In this document: piece by piece, positions 1 to 6,916 of the stretch | Layout of the letters: each line of letters starts with the position of its first letter | How positions within the stretch are numbered: the stretch's first letter is position 1 | Origin: Butyrivibrio sp. XPD2002 | GTDB taxonomy: Bacteria > Bacillota > Clostridia > Lachnospirales > Lachnospiraceae | Assembly: GCF_000423945.1 (NCBI RefSeq) | Contig: NZ_AUIY01000004.1 | Location: 124,001 to 188,000, forward strand | Length of the DNA stretch: 64,000 bases | Direction of reading: 5' to 3' | Notes under the pieces: model-generated | The model's input: the letters and a program-made list of their open reading frames with translations, nothing else | What the model was told of the DNA's origin: nothing | Databases searched by the model: none | Position numbers and translations under genes: made by a program

Positions 1-895
1 TTACAGCAACGAATCCTTCAGGGCGCACTGCCACGTAGACATCTCGCTTTTGCGCAATTCTGGATGCCGTTTCCGGCTTAACGTCCATGACCTTATCCTT
101 TCCTATAAAAAGGCCGCCGTCACGGATCTCGCCCTTAAACACATTTATCTGAGGAGTCCCAAGGAATTTCGCAACAAAGAGGTTTTCCGGATGATCATAC
201 ACATCCTGAGGCGCGCCGTGCTGCATTATGCGTCCCTCATTCATGACAACTATTGTGTCACAAATGCTCATGGCTTCTTCCTGATCATGAGTTACGAAAA
301 TTGTGGTAATTCCTGTCTCAATCTGAATACGCTTTAATTCCTCTCTTGTCTGAAGACGAAGTCTTGCATCAAGATTGGACAGGGGCTCATCGAGAAGAAG
401 GACCTTTGGATGCTTTACCAGTGCTCTTGCAATTGCAACTCTCTGCTGCTGACCTCCTGACATTTTAGCGGGTTTTCTCTCCAAAAGATTCTCAATCTGC
501 ACTAGCTTTGCTGCTTCCAGGACCTTTGCGTCCATCTGATCTTTTGTGAGTTTATCTTTTCCGCGAAGGTTCTCAAGAGGAAACTTGATGTTATCCTTTA
601 CATTTAAATGCGGATAAAGTGCATAATTCTGAAAAACAAGTCCGACTCCACGGTTTTCAGGCGGAAGCTCGGTTACGTCATCCTCTCCGAAAAATATCTT
701 TCCGGAGGTGGGCTTTTCAAGGCCGCTTATAAGATTTAAAACCGTGCTCTTTCCACAGCCTGAAGGACCAAGAAGTCCGATCAGCCTGCCGTCTTCTATT
801 TCATGAGTGAAATTGTTTACAGCAATGATTTCGCTCTTTATTTTTTTATCTATCTTTGGGAATTTCTTTGTGAGATTTTCTAAAACAATTTTCAT
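1..895 (-). CDS. ABC transporter ATP-binding protein, sugar (MalK/UgpC) type, 3' end outside window
   Basis: Read on the minus strand from the ATG at 893-895, which has GGGGAG just upstream. About 298 residues are visible and the C-terminus lies left of the window. Walker A (GPSGCGKST), Q-loop (FQNYALYPH), signature (MSGGQQQR), Walker B (LLLDEPLSNLD) and the switch His (THDQEEA) are all present. After them begins the regulatory OB-type domain typical of CUT1 carbohydrate importers (PQINVF...; VRPEGF). The family powers import of oligosaccharides or glycerol-3-phosphate through a membrane permease pair, at the cytoplasmic face. The PHP gene upstream on the same strand ends 27 bp away, so the two are probably one operon. 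Which sugar is carried cannot be told. A polyamine or iron importer ATPase is the main alternative. Confidence 0.9.
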   Translation of the reverse strand, partial: MKIVLENLTKKFPKIDKKIKSEIIAVNNFTHEIEDGRLIGLLGPSGCGKSTVLNLISGLEKPTSGKIFFGEDDVTELPPENRGVGLVFQNYALYPHLNVKDNIKFPLENLRGKDKLTKDQMDAKVLEAAKLVQIENLLERKPAKMSGGQQQRVAIARALVKHPKVLLLDEPLSNLDARLRLQTREELKRIQIETGITTIFVTHDQEEAMSICDTIVVMNEGRIMQHGAPQDVYDHPENLFVAKFLGTPQINVFKGEIRDGGLFIGKDKVMDVKPETASRIAQKRDVYVAVRPEGFVAV

Positions 896-922
896 ACTCC
901 CCAGTATCCTTTTTGAATAATT

Positions 923-1741
923 TTACATCTCTGCGTCAAAATCTATTTTCTCAAATCCGGCCGCATAGTACTGTGCAAGGAAGCTCTCGCTGTCGCGGTT
1001 CATGATGAGCTCCTGCGGGAAATGTATCTCCTCAAGCATTGATATTGCTGTCGGGAATCTTCCTATATCTGTTGCGATGTGAGCGTCAGTGTTTACGCAG
1101 ATCGATGTCCCCAGCTCTGCACATCTGACGGCGATTTCCTTGCATCTGTCTGCCACGTCGCCGCTCCAGATTACGCTGTGCTCATTGATTTCTATAGGCT
1201 TATTCAGCTCCTTTGCTCTAAGCAGGACTTCATCTGTCTCGAAGGGAATTCCCGCTCTTCCGATGTGACCGAGCATAAGGATTCTTGGATCCTCAAGAAC
1301 AGTGATATACATCTCTGTTGCCTGATTTTTGCTAATTCCCTGAAGTCCCCATTTTCCGTGAACGCTGGCGATGATAAAGTCCAGGCGCTCCGTTGTTCTT
1401 GTGAAAAGGTCCTTGTCATCCTTATAGGGGTCGCCTACAATTGATCTTTTTATGGGAAGTCCCATTCCGAAAAGATATCCCTCGGGTGAAACGATGTCCA
1501 CTTCGCAACCTCTAAGGAGCTTAACCCCATGCCAGGTGCGTTTCCAGCACCCCTGATTGGTGAAAAACTGATAAGATCTGAGGTCTTCATCCTCAGCAAC
1601 AACCATAGAACTGAAGTGGTCGGTGCTTGCAAGAAGCTCCAGGCCTATACTCTCAGCCTCTTTGACATTCTCCTCTATCGTGGAGTAGGCGTGAGCTGAG
1701 TAAAGTGTATGTGTATGCAGATCGCATTTGATGTTCAGCAT
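923..1741 (-). CDS. PHP-domain metal-dependent phosphatase/hydrolase (YcdX-like)
   Basis: A 272-residue protein. The ATG at 1739-1741 is chosen over one 18 codons upstream because a strong AGGGGGG site lies just before it and the PHP fold begins at once. The N-terminus carries the PHP metal motif DLHTHT. Further His/Asp ligands follow (STDH near 40, SVHGKWG, LGHIGR, EINEHS, NTDAH near the end), so the trinuclear metal site looks complete. PHP proteins of this type hydrolyse phosphoesters, and some act on small sugar phosphates. It lies immediately upstream of the sugar-type ABC ATPase on the same strand, which hints at a phosphorylated transported substrate, but that is inference. DNA polymerase X and histidinol-phosphatase branches are less likely given the length and lone domain. 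Confidence 0.85.
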   Translation of the reverse strand: MLNIKCDLHTHTLYSAHAYSTIEENVKEAESIGLELLASTDHFSSMVVAEDEDLRSYQFFTNQGCWKRTWHGVKLLRGCEVDIVSPEGYLFGMGLPIKRSIVGDPYKDDKDLFTRTTERLDFIIASVHGKWGLQGISKNQATEMYITVLEDPRILMLGHIGRAGIPFETDEVLLRAKELNKPIEINEHSVIWSGDVADRCKEIAVRCAELGTSICVNTDAHIATDIGRFPTAISMLEEIHFPQELIMNRDSESFLAQYYAAGFEKIDFDAEM

Positions 1742-1892
1742 ATTTCCCCCCTTGGTACAACTGACTTTTCCTATACATGATAGCAGATTTTTCATATTTT
1801 TCCATATGTTTAAGGGGTGTGTTTGGTTGACTTATTGGTAGTCTTGGTATTCTTGGAGATGGTTACTCTGCGGGGAGGGCTTTTTTGAGGTA

Positions 1893-2620
1893 GTTACGTC
1901 TGTCCGCGAACTTGCTTTTCTAGTGGTTACCTTGCGGAGGTTACGTTCTGGCGATTGTTACGTCTATCCGCGAACTTGCTTTTCTAGTGGTTGCCTCGCG
2001 GAGGTTACGTTCTGGTGACCGTTACGTCTATTCGCGAACTTGCTTTTCTATTGGCTACCTTGCGGAGGTTACGTACTGGGGGCAGTTACGTCTATCCGCG
2101 AACTTGTCTTTTTGTTGGTTGAACTGTTTTGTTACTTTTGGGGGAGCGTTACACCGGTAGGGGTTGTTTCCTTAATATAGGTTGCATACTTGTGCCAGGT
2201 TTGTTGGCTCTGTTACGCCTATGATCTAATTTGTTTGCGAGTTGACGCAACTCATTCTTTGACATTCTCCCCGCACATCAACCAGTTTGGGTCTATCGAG
2301 TACTATCGGTTGAACACCTGCTTTGAAAGTATTTCGCTCGTTCATCCGATATTGCCAAATCCATACATCTTGACTTAACCGCGGGTAATACACAGAGGCT
2401 GTCATTGCGGCTATTCGCGAACAATTCTTTCTTTTGGTTACCTCGCGGGAAAAACATAGTGGAAGTCTTTACACCAACTCGCGAACAAATCCTGCCTCAG
2501 ACTCAATCACAAAATCTCAGCGTCTCAGGTGTTCAGACAGTATCAAAATTTGTTCGCGACTAGACGTAACCCCAGCTTATCAATATATCCCGCAAGGCAG
2601 ACACAAAAAACAAAAAATCA
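1893..2620. repeat. 64-bp period array A (upstream of nuclease gene)
   Basis: Four clear tandem copies begin GTTACGTCT at 1893, 1957, 2021 and 2085, exactly 64 bp apart. Degenerate copies follow in phase at 2148, 2212, about 2404 and about 2468, and the heptamer CGCGAAC recurs at 1905, 1969, 2033, 2097, 2416 and 2480. Inverted copies of the core (TTTGTT[CT]GCG...GACG[CT]AAC) occur at 2230 and 2549 and end each run. Within a unit TCCGC..AAC can pair with GTT..GCGGA, so each unit may fold as a hairpin. There is no convincing coding potential. The array reappears on the other side of the 2961 gene at a constant offset of 1689 bp. Confidence 0.9.
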
Positions 2621-2960
2621 TAACATGAATGCTATTTGCATATTTGACACGCGATATGATTTGTGATATCATCCAATTCTCTTGTATCAGGAAAAAACTA
2701 ATTAAATATCGGTCTATAACTATCTTGTGATTTCCACATGATTCCATTCCATTTTCAAGACCAATAATATCGTTCATTCGAAGCAAAGAAACTATGCGCA
2801 TAGTTTTATTTGCTTTGATAGATTGCGCGCAAATTCTGTGAATATGCAATTGCTTATTGCAAAAATATCTGCCATTCGCATCAGGATGGTGTTTTGCAGT
2901 GCTCATAGCATATTCAAAAGCTTTGCGAATTACTAAACATACCCAAAGAAAGGATACTAT
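2621..2960. other. AT-rich intergenic leader of the nuclease gene
   Basis: About 340 bp with no gene. It holds several short palindromic stretches (for example TATGCGCATA near 2798 and a GATATGA...TCATC region near 2650) but no convincing promoter hexamer pair and no terminator. The ribosome binding site AAAGAAAGGA lies just before the ATG at 2961. An open frame on the minus strand here has no recognisable features and is not annotated. Confidence 0.6.
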
Positions 2961-3749
2961 ATGAATATAAGGAAAGAATTTGAAAAAAGAGAAAATGAAT
3001 TAAATGCTGTTCTTACAGAATGCGACAACAGACTTAAAAAGATGCCTGAAGGTAAGCTAAAGGTCATCACCAAGAAAGGTAAGCCTTATTACTATTTTCG
3101 CAAGGATGGCAATGATGCAAGTGGTACCTATATTCGTCGCAAGAATCTGGATAAAGCAAGGAAGCTTGCACAGAGGGATTATGAGATTCAGGTCAAAAAG
3201 GCTCTTTCTGATGAGATGATGGCGCTTTCACTCTATTCAAAAGCAATGCCGGAAAAGACCTACGAGCATGTTTACGATGAAATGATCTACGGTCGAAAAA
3301 TTCTGATTACTCCGCATTTTCTTCCGGATGAAGTGTTTGTGGAAAAATGGCTTGCAGAACCCTATGAACCATTGAATTTTGATGGAGACTTAGCTGAGCA
3401 TTACACAGATTGTGGTGAGAGAGTCAGATCCAAATCTGAGGTTCTGATTGCAAATGCACTAAATAAAGAAGGTATTTCTTATAAGTATGAGTGTCCTTTA
3501 TTTCTGGGAAACAAGAAGCTTTACCCTGACTTCACTATTATGAAAATGCCCGGACGTAAAGTAGTGTATTGGGAACACCTGGGACTTCTTGATGATGCTG
3601 AATACATTGCGAGGAATTTAGAGAAAATTGATTGCTATGAAGAAAATGGAATCTTCTTGGGAGACAATCTGATAATCACAAGAGAGACAAGTGAAAAGCC
3701 GCTTAACATGAAGCAGGTCAGAAGACTTATTGATCACTATTTATTGTGA
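2961..3749 (+). CDS. PD-(D/E)XK-like nuclease-domain protein flanked by repeat arrays
   Basis: A 262-residue protein with a good RBS (AAAGAAAGGA). The N-terminal half is charged and helical (residues 1-100), with a short basic segment resembling a DNA-contacting wing (KKGKPYYYFRK). The C-terminal half has the order of a restriction-endonuclease-like fold: RSKSE near 160, YKYECPL near 178, PDFTI near 193 and YWEHLG near 206. The acidic residues of SE, PDF and WEH would form the metal site. I recognise this as a common uncharacterised Clostridia family of likely nucleases, with no known partner. It is unusual in lying between two collinear 64-bp repeat arrays. A role in repeat maintenance or spread is only a hypothesis. 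It could equally be a solitary cargo gene. Confidence 0.6.
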   Translation: MNIRKEFEKRENELNAVLTECDNRLKKMPEGKLKVITKKGKPYYYFRKDGNDASGTYIRRKNLDKARKLAQRDYEIQVKKALSDEMMALSLYSKAMPEKTYEHVYDEMIYGRKILITPHFLPDEVFVEKWLAEPYEPLNFDGDLAEHYTDCGERVRSKSEVLIANALNKEGISYKYECPLFLGNKKLYPDFTIMKMPGRKVVYWEHLGLLDDAEYIARNLEKIDCYEENGIFLGDNLIITRETSEKPLNMKQVRRLIDHYLL

Positions 3750-3772
3750 TGATTTGAGGGACTTATGGTTGC

Positions 3773-4490
3773 TGTTACGTCTATCAGCGAGATGGCTTTT
3801 CTGCCGGCTGAACTGCTTTATTATCTTCAAGGGGACGTTACACCAGTAGGGATTAATTCCACAACACAGGTTGCACGCTTATGCCATGTTTACTGGCACC
3901 ATTACACCTATGATCTAATTTGTTCGCGGATTGACGTAACTCATTCCTGGACATTCTTCCCGCACATCAACCGATTATGGCTTAACGAGTGTCATTGGTT
4001 GAATGCAGACCTTGATAGCAATTCTGTTGTTCATCCAATGTGGTGCTATACACCTTTTCTGGTCCAATCGCGGGTGATTTCAACAGGTGAGCGTTACGTC
4101 TACTCGCGAACAAATTAATCAATTGGTTACCCTGCGGGAAAAACTTTCATTGAGGAGTTGCGTCTATCCGCGAACAATTATAAATCCTGGTTGAAGGCAG
4201 GAATAAAAGACAATAATGGAGTTACGTCTATTAGGCGATATTCATAGACACCGGTTAACTAGCCGCCAAAATATAGAGATAGATGTTACGCCGATAGAGA
4301 CTTCATCAACAATATCGGTTGCACACGGTGCCAGAGTATCCGAGCCCGCTACGTCTATAATCTAATTTGTTCGCGCATAGACGTACTTCCAACTTATCAA
4401 CATCCTCCGCAGGCCTAAAGCAAAAATAAGTACAATTAAAAAAACATCAATTAGTAAGTCACTAACCAGACTTGTTCGCGCCCAGACGTA
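3773..4490. repeat. 64-bp period array B (downstream of nuclease gene)
   Basis: Core starts (GTTACGTCTA or near variants) lie at 3773, 3837, 3901, 4093, 4157, 4221, 4284 and 4348, all on a 64-bp lattice (one 1-bp slip). Inverted cores occur at 3919, 4366 and about 4469. The copies at 3837, 3901, 4093 and 4157 match those of array A at 2148, 2212, 2404 and 2468 with a constant offset of 1689 bp. The closing inverted core is displaced by 1817 bp, that is 1689 plus exactly two units. Sequence between cores is also similar in the two arrays (for example the stretch around CCCGCACATCAACC at 2269 and 3960). This shows a large duplication followed by change in unit number. Confidence 0.88.
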
Positions 4491-4495
4491 AATCC

Positions 4496-4660
4496 CGCCT
4501 GCCAACACCACCCGCAGGAACCAATGCTCGCCTGCCATTACCACCCGCAAGAACCAACTCCCGCCTGCCAACACCACCCGCAGGCACCAATGCTCGCCTG
4601 CCATTACCACCCGCAAGAACCAACTCCCGCCTGCCATTACCACCCGCAGGCGTCAACTCT
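4496..4660. repeat. 33-bp tandem repeat, five copies
   Basis: Five head-to-tail units of exactly 33 bp, each starting CGCCTGCC and containing CACCCGCA, with two alternating versions (AACACC/ATTACC). The complement resembles the second half of the 64-bp unit (TGGTT..C..GCGGG), so this array is probably a half-unit expansion of the same repeat family. Because the period is a multiple of three it stays open in several frames on both strands, giving Pro/Ala- or Gly-rich pseudo-proteins that I do not accept as genes. Confidence 0.92.
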
Positions 4661-4736
4661 AATCAACCACTACCTCCCTCAGGTCAACATCAACTCCACA
4701 AGCAACACCTCTGCAAACAACACTGCCCAAAAGCAC

Positions 4737-4764
4737 AAAAAAGACGCCATCCGAAGATGGCGTC
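4737..4764 (-). terminator. Rho-independent terminator of the lipoprotein gene
   Basis: A GACGCCATC / GATGGCGTC stem (4743-4764) is followed, on the minus strand, by a run of T (AAAAAA at 4737-4742 on plus). It lies 22 bp past the stop of the minus-strand lipoprotein gene. Confidence 0.9.
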
Positions 4765-4785
4765 ACCACAAATTCAATCAACCAA

Positions 4786-5700
4786 TTACTTTACAGTAAC
4801 GTTTGTGATGTGAGGGTTAACACCCTGGTACCAGTAAAGGAAACCTTCCATATCAACTGTATCACCAACGTTAAGACCTTCAACAGCCTTGTAAACGTCG
4901 GAATCCTTGTCGCAAAGGTAAGACTCTACTGTGAATGTATATGTCTGGCCGTCTGCAGAAACGTTGAAGTAAAGATCATCGCCCTCAGAACCGGATCCAT
5001 CATAGTTGTAAAGGAAAGCAACATCGTTTCCGTCAGCATCCTTAGAAGCCTCAACTACCATATCCTTGAAAGAAACAAACTCATTCTGGTGCTCGATAAG
5101 TGAATCATCAGCAAGTAAAGATGTTACATCTTCAGCGTCAGCAACATAGCTTCCGTCCTCGATCTCGAACTTAGCATCTGTGATCTCAACTTCACCTTCC
5201 CACTCTGACTTGTAGCCTGTAACCTTGATCTTTGTGCCTTCTGCAAGCTTGTCATACTCTTCCTGTGAGCAAGGCATATTGTAAAGGAAGTAAGCACCGT
5301 TCTCGTCCTGTGTGTAGAATGTAGCGTTACCTACGCCTTCGTTCTCCCACCAGCCCTGCTTAGCCTGAACATAAGTCTCGATTGTAACCTCTGAATCAAG
5401 ATCAGCAGCAACGTAATCATCGTGGCTCATAACATCGCCTTCAGCAGCGTCAGCAGACTCCTCAGCATCAGCGCTCTCTTCAGCGTCAGCTGTTTCCTCA
5501 GCGTCTGTGCTCTCCTCAGCATCAGCAGCTTCCTCTGTCTCAGCGCTCTCCTCAGTAGCAGCGTCCTTTGCCTCAACAGACTCACCCTCTGCTGCATCTA
5601 CTGTAGCTTCGATTTCTGTGGGCTCAGTCTTTGCGCCACATCCGATCATGCTGAATGCAAGACCAAGAGTTAATAATGTTGCAATAGTCTTCTTTTTCAT
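4786..5700 (-). CDS. Secreted lipoprotein with acidic repeat linker
   Basis: A 304-residue protein. The ATG at 5698-5700 is chosen because GGAGGA lies 7 bp upstream. It has a lipoprotein signal: MKKK, a hydrophobic core and a lipobox ending in Cys21 (SMIGC), so it should be lipid-anchored outside the membrane. Residues about 40-90 are a low-complexity linker built on imperfect ADAEES repeats, very acidic. The rest forms two related beta-rich stretches, each with the look of an OB-fold-like domain (EGTKIKVTGY...; LNVGDTVDMEGF). The product is unknown. Binding of a nucleic acid or oligosaccharide is possible from the fold but not supported by any motif. It is monocistronic, with its own terminator. 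Confidence 0.85.
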   Translation of the reverse strand: MKKKTIATLLTLGLAFSMIGCGAKTEPTEIEATVDAAEGESVEAKDAATEESAETEEAADAEESTDAEETADAEESADAEESADAAEGDVMSHDDYVAADLDSEVTIETYVQAKQGWWENEGVGNATFYTQDENGAYFLYNMPCSQEEYDKLAEGTKIKVTGYKSEWEGEVEITDAKFEIEDGSYVADAEDVTSLLADDSLIEHQNEFVSFKDMVVEASKDADGNDVAFLYNYDGSGSEGDDLYFNVSADGQTYTFTVESYLCDKDSDVYKAVEGLNVGDTVDMEGFLYWYQGVNPHITNVTVK

Positions 5701-5828
5701 AATTTTCTCCTCCATAAAAGGTCAGCTGCCGGAAACCGGCTCACTGCCATTTGACATTACCGTCGCCTATTATAACACAAATTAGGAAAATGCAATAAAA
5801 AAGAATGAAAAGAAATACAGTTTTTTGT

Positions 5829-5889
5829 TTGCTATAAACCATATCCATGGTATAATTAACGAGTACGAACTACAACATGTTGTGGTTCG
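5829..5889 (+). promoter_or_regulatory. Promoter and palindromic operator candidate upstream of 5987
   Basis: A TATAAT at 5851-5856 with a TTGCTA-like -35 at 5829-5834 (16 bp spacing). Starting 9 bp downstream is a 24-bp near-perfect palindrome, 5866-5889 (CGAACtACAACA/TGTTGTgGTTCG, one mismatched pair). It could be an operator at the transcription start or a 5'-UTR hairpin. The next gene starts 98 bp further on. Confidence 0.55.
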
Positions 5890-5986
5890 GGCAGGGAGCG
5901 AAAATGGTATGTTTTTTGCGACAAATACCTGGTTTTGCTGGGGAGCATAGATGATCAGGTGTTTGAAAGGTTTGTTGGGGTGAGTC

Positions 5987-6802
5987 ATGGACTATGATTA
6001 TCTGTCTTCTATAGTTTCAAATTACAGTAATTTAACATCCCTGAGTGCGCTTGGGGGAAGTACACTTGGTGGGAATACTGCTTTGAAGGGTGTGTCTACC
6101 TTGCTAAATACAGGCAGTTCACTTGATTCGCTTGAGGATACGAGCTCACTTGCGGGAGCTAACACCTTTTCCGCAATTTTAGAATCAGCGATGAAGGCTG
6201 GAAGAACTGATGGTTTAGAAGGTGACAGCGCTTTGGGGGATTATACTTCAGTGCTCGAGACCACGACAGGACTGCTGACGAAGGCTACGGATGATCAGTC
6301 ATCTAATGTAGCAACGAGTCTGTCGGATGAGACTGTTGATAAGCTTGTTGACATAGCCGGAGCAGGCACAGATGCCGCTTTTGAGGGTGAAGCCAGAAGC
6401 AACATGATTCTTCAGAATTACCTTTATACGGCGATGATGAAGGATTCTCTTGAGAATTCCCTGACTGAGAAGGCAGATTTTACGTCCGGACTATTTTCAG
6501 AACTGGCAGTTGGTTCCGAGGATGAGGATGGCTCATCAACGCTCAGTTCGTTGAAGGACAGCACACTTGGTGCTATCAATAACTACTCAACCTACAAGAC
6601 TTTACTGGAGAATTCTGATTTCGGCGAGCTTGCAGATGACGTGATCTCGTCCTACAGCGGAACAGGATCGCTTCTTCGCGAGATGCTCACCAGCTTGTCC
6701 AGTGAGCTTAAGAGTACAGAGGGTGCTGAGGCGGCTGAGTCACACACCAGGAATTTCGACTCACATCTAAGACTTCGTTCCGCTACGCTTCGTCGTGCGT
6801 AA
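5987..6802 (+). CDS. Orphan Ser/Thr-rich protein of unknown function
   Basis: A 271-residue protein preceded by GGGGTGAG. It is rich in Ser, Thr, Leu and Gly with no signal peptide and no membrane segment. The N-terminal third (LTSLSALGGSTLGG..., NTFSAILESAMKAG) resembles the flexible, low-complexity ends of flagellar or rod-type structural proteins. The middle and C-terminal parts look helical (NSLTEKADFTSGLFSEL..., SSLLREMLTSLSSEL) and it ends in a basic RLRSATLRRA tail. I do not recognise a family. It is monocistronic, with a palindrome at its promoter and a terminator right after it. A secreted or surface-assembly role is possible but unsupported. Confidence 0.7.
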   Translation: MDYDYLSSIVSNYSNLTSLSALGGSTLGGNTALKGVSTLLNTGSSLDSLEDTSSLAGANTFSAILESAMKAGRTDGLEGDSALGDYTSVLETTTGLLTKATDDQSSNVATSLSDETVDKLVDIAGAGTDAAFEGEARSNMILQNYLYTAMMKDSLENSLTEKADFTSGLFSELAVGSEDEDGSSTLSSLKDSTLGAINNYSTYKTLLENSDFGELADDVISSYSGTGSLLREMLTSLSSELKSTEGAEAAESHTRNFDSHLRLRSATLRRA

Positions 6803-6834
6803 GACAGATGTGATTAAGTGAATAAAGTATACTA

Positions 6835-6865
6835 AGCTGAATGTTTTTCGCATTCAGCTTTTTTG
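6835..6865 (+). terminator. Rho-independent terminator after 5987 gene
   Basis: AGCTGAATG (6835-6843), a short loop and CATTCAGCT (6851-6859), followed by TTTTTT. It separates the orphan gene from the EPS locus. Confidence 0.9.
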
Positions 6866-6916
6866 TGGTAAAATGACGGGAGATTACGCAATTAATATAA
6901 GAAGTTGGAGGCATAC

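Noticed and set aside
2580..2906. 108-codon minus-strand frame before the nuclease gene
   Set aside because: AT-rich, no RBS, no motif and it runs into the repeat array; likely chance.
1893..4490. CRISPR array interpretation of the 64-bp repeats
   Set aside because: The whole 64-bp unit is repeated, with no unique spacers between short identical repeats, no leader and no cas genes nearby.
4362..4813. Overlapping open frames rich in Pro/Ala, Gly/Val or His/Pro
   Set aside because: They arise because the 33-bp period is a multiple of three; the frames are open on both strands, with no RBS and no domain.
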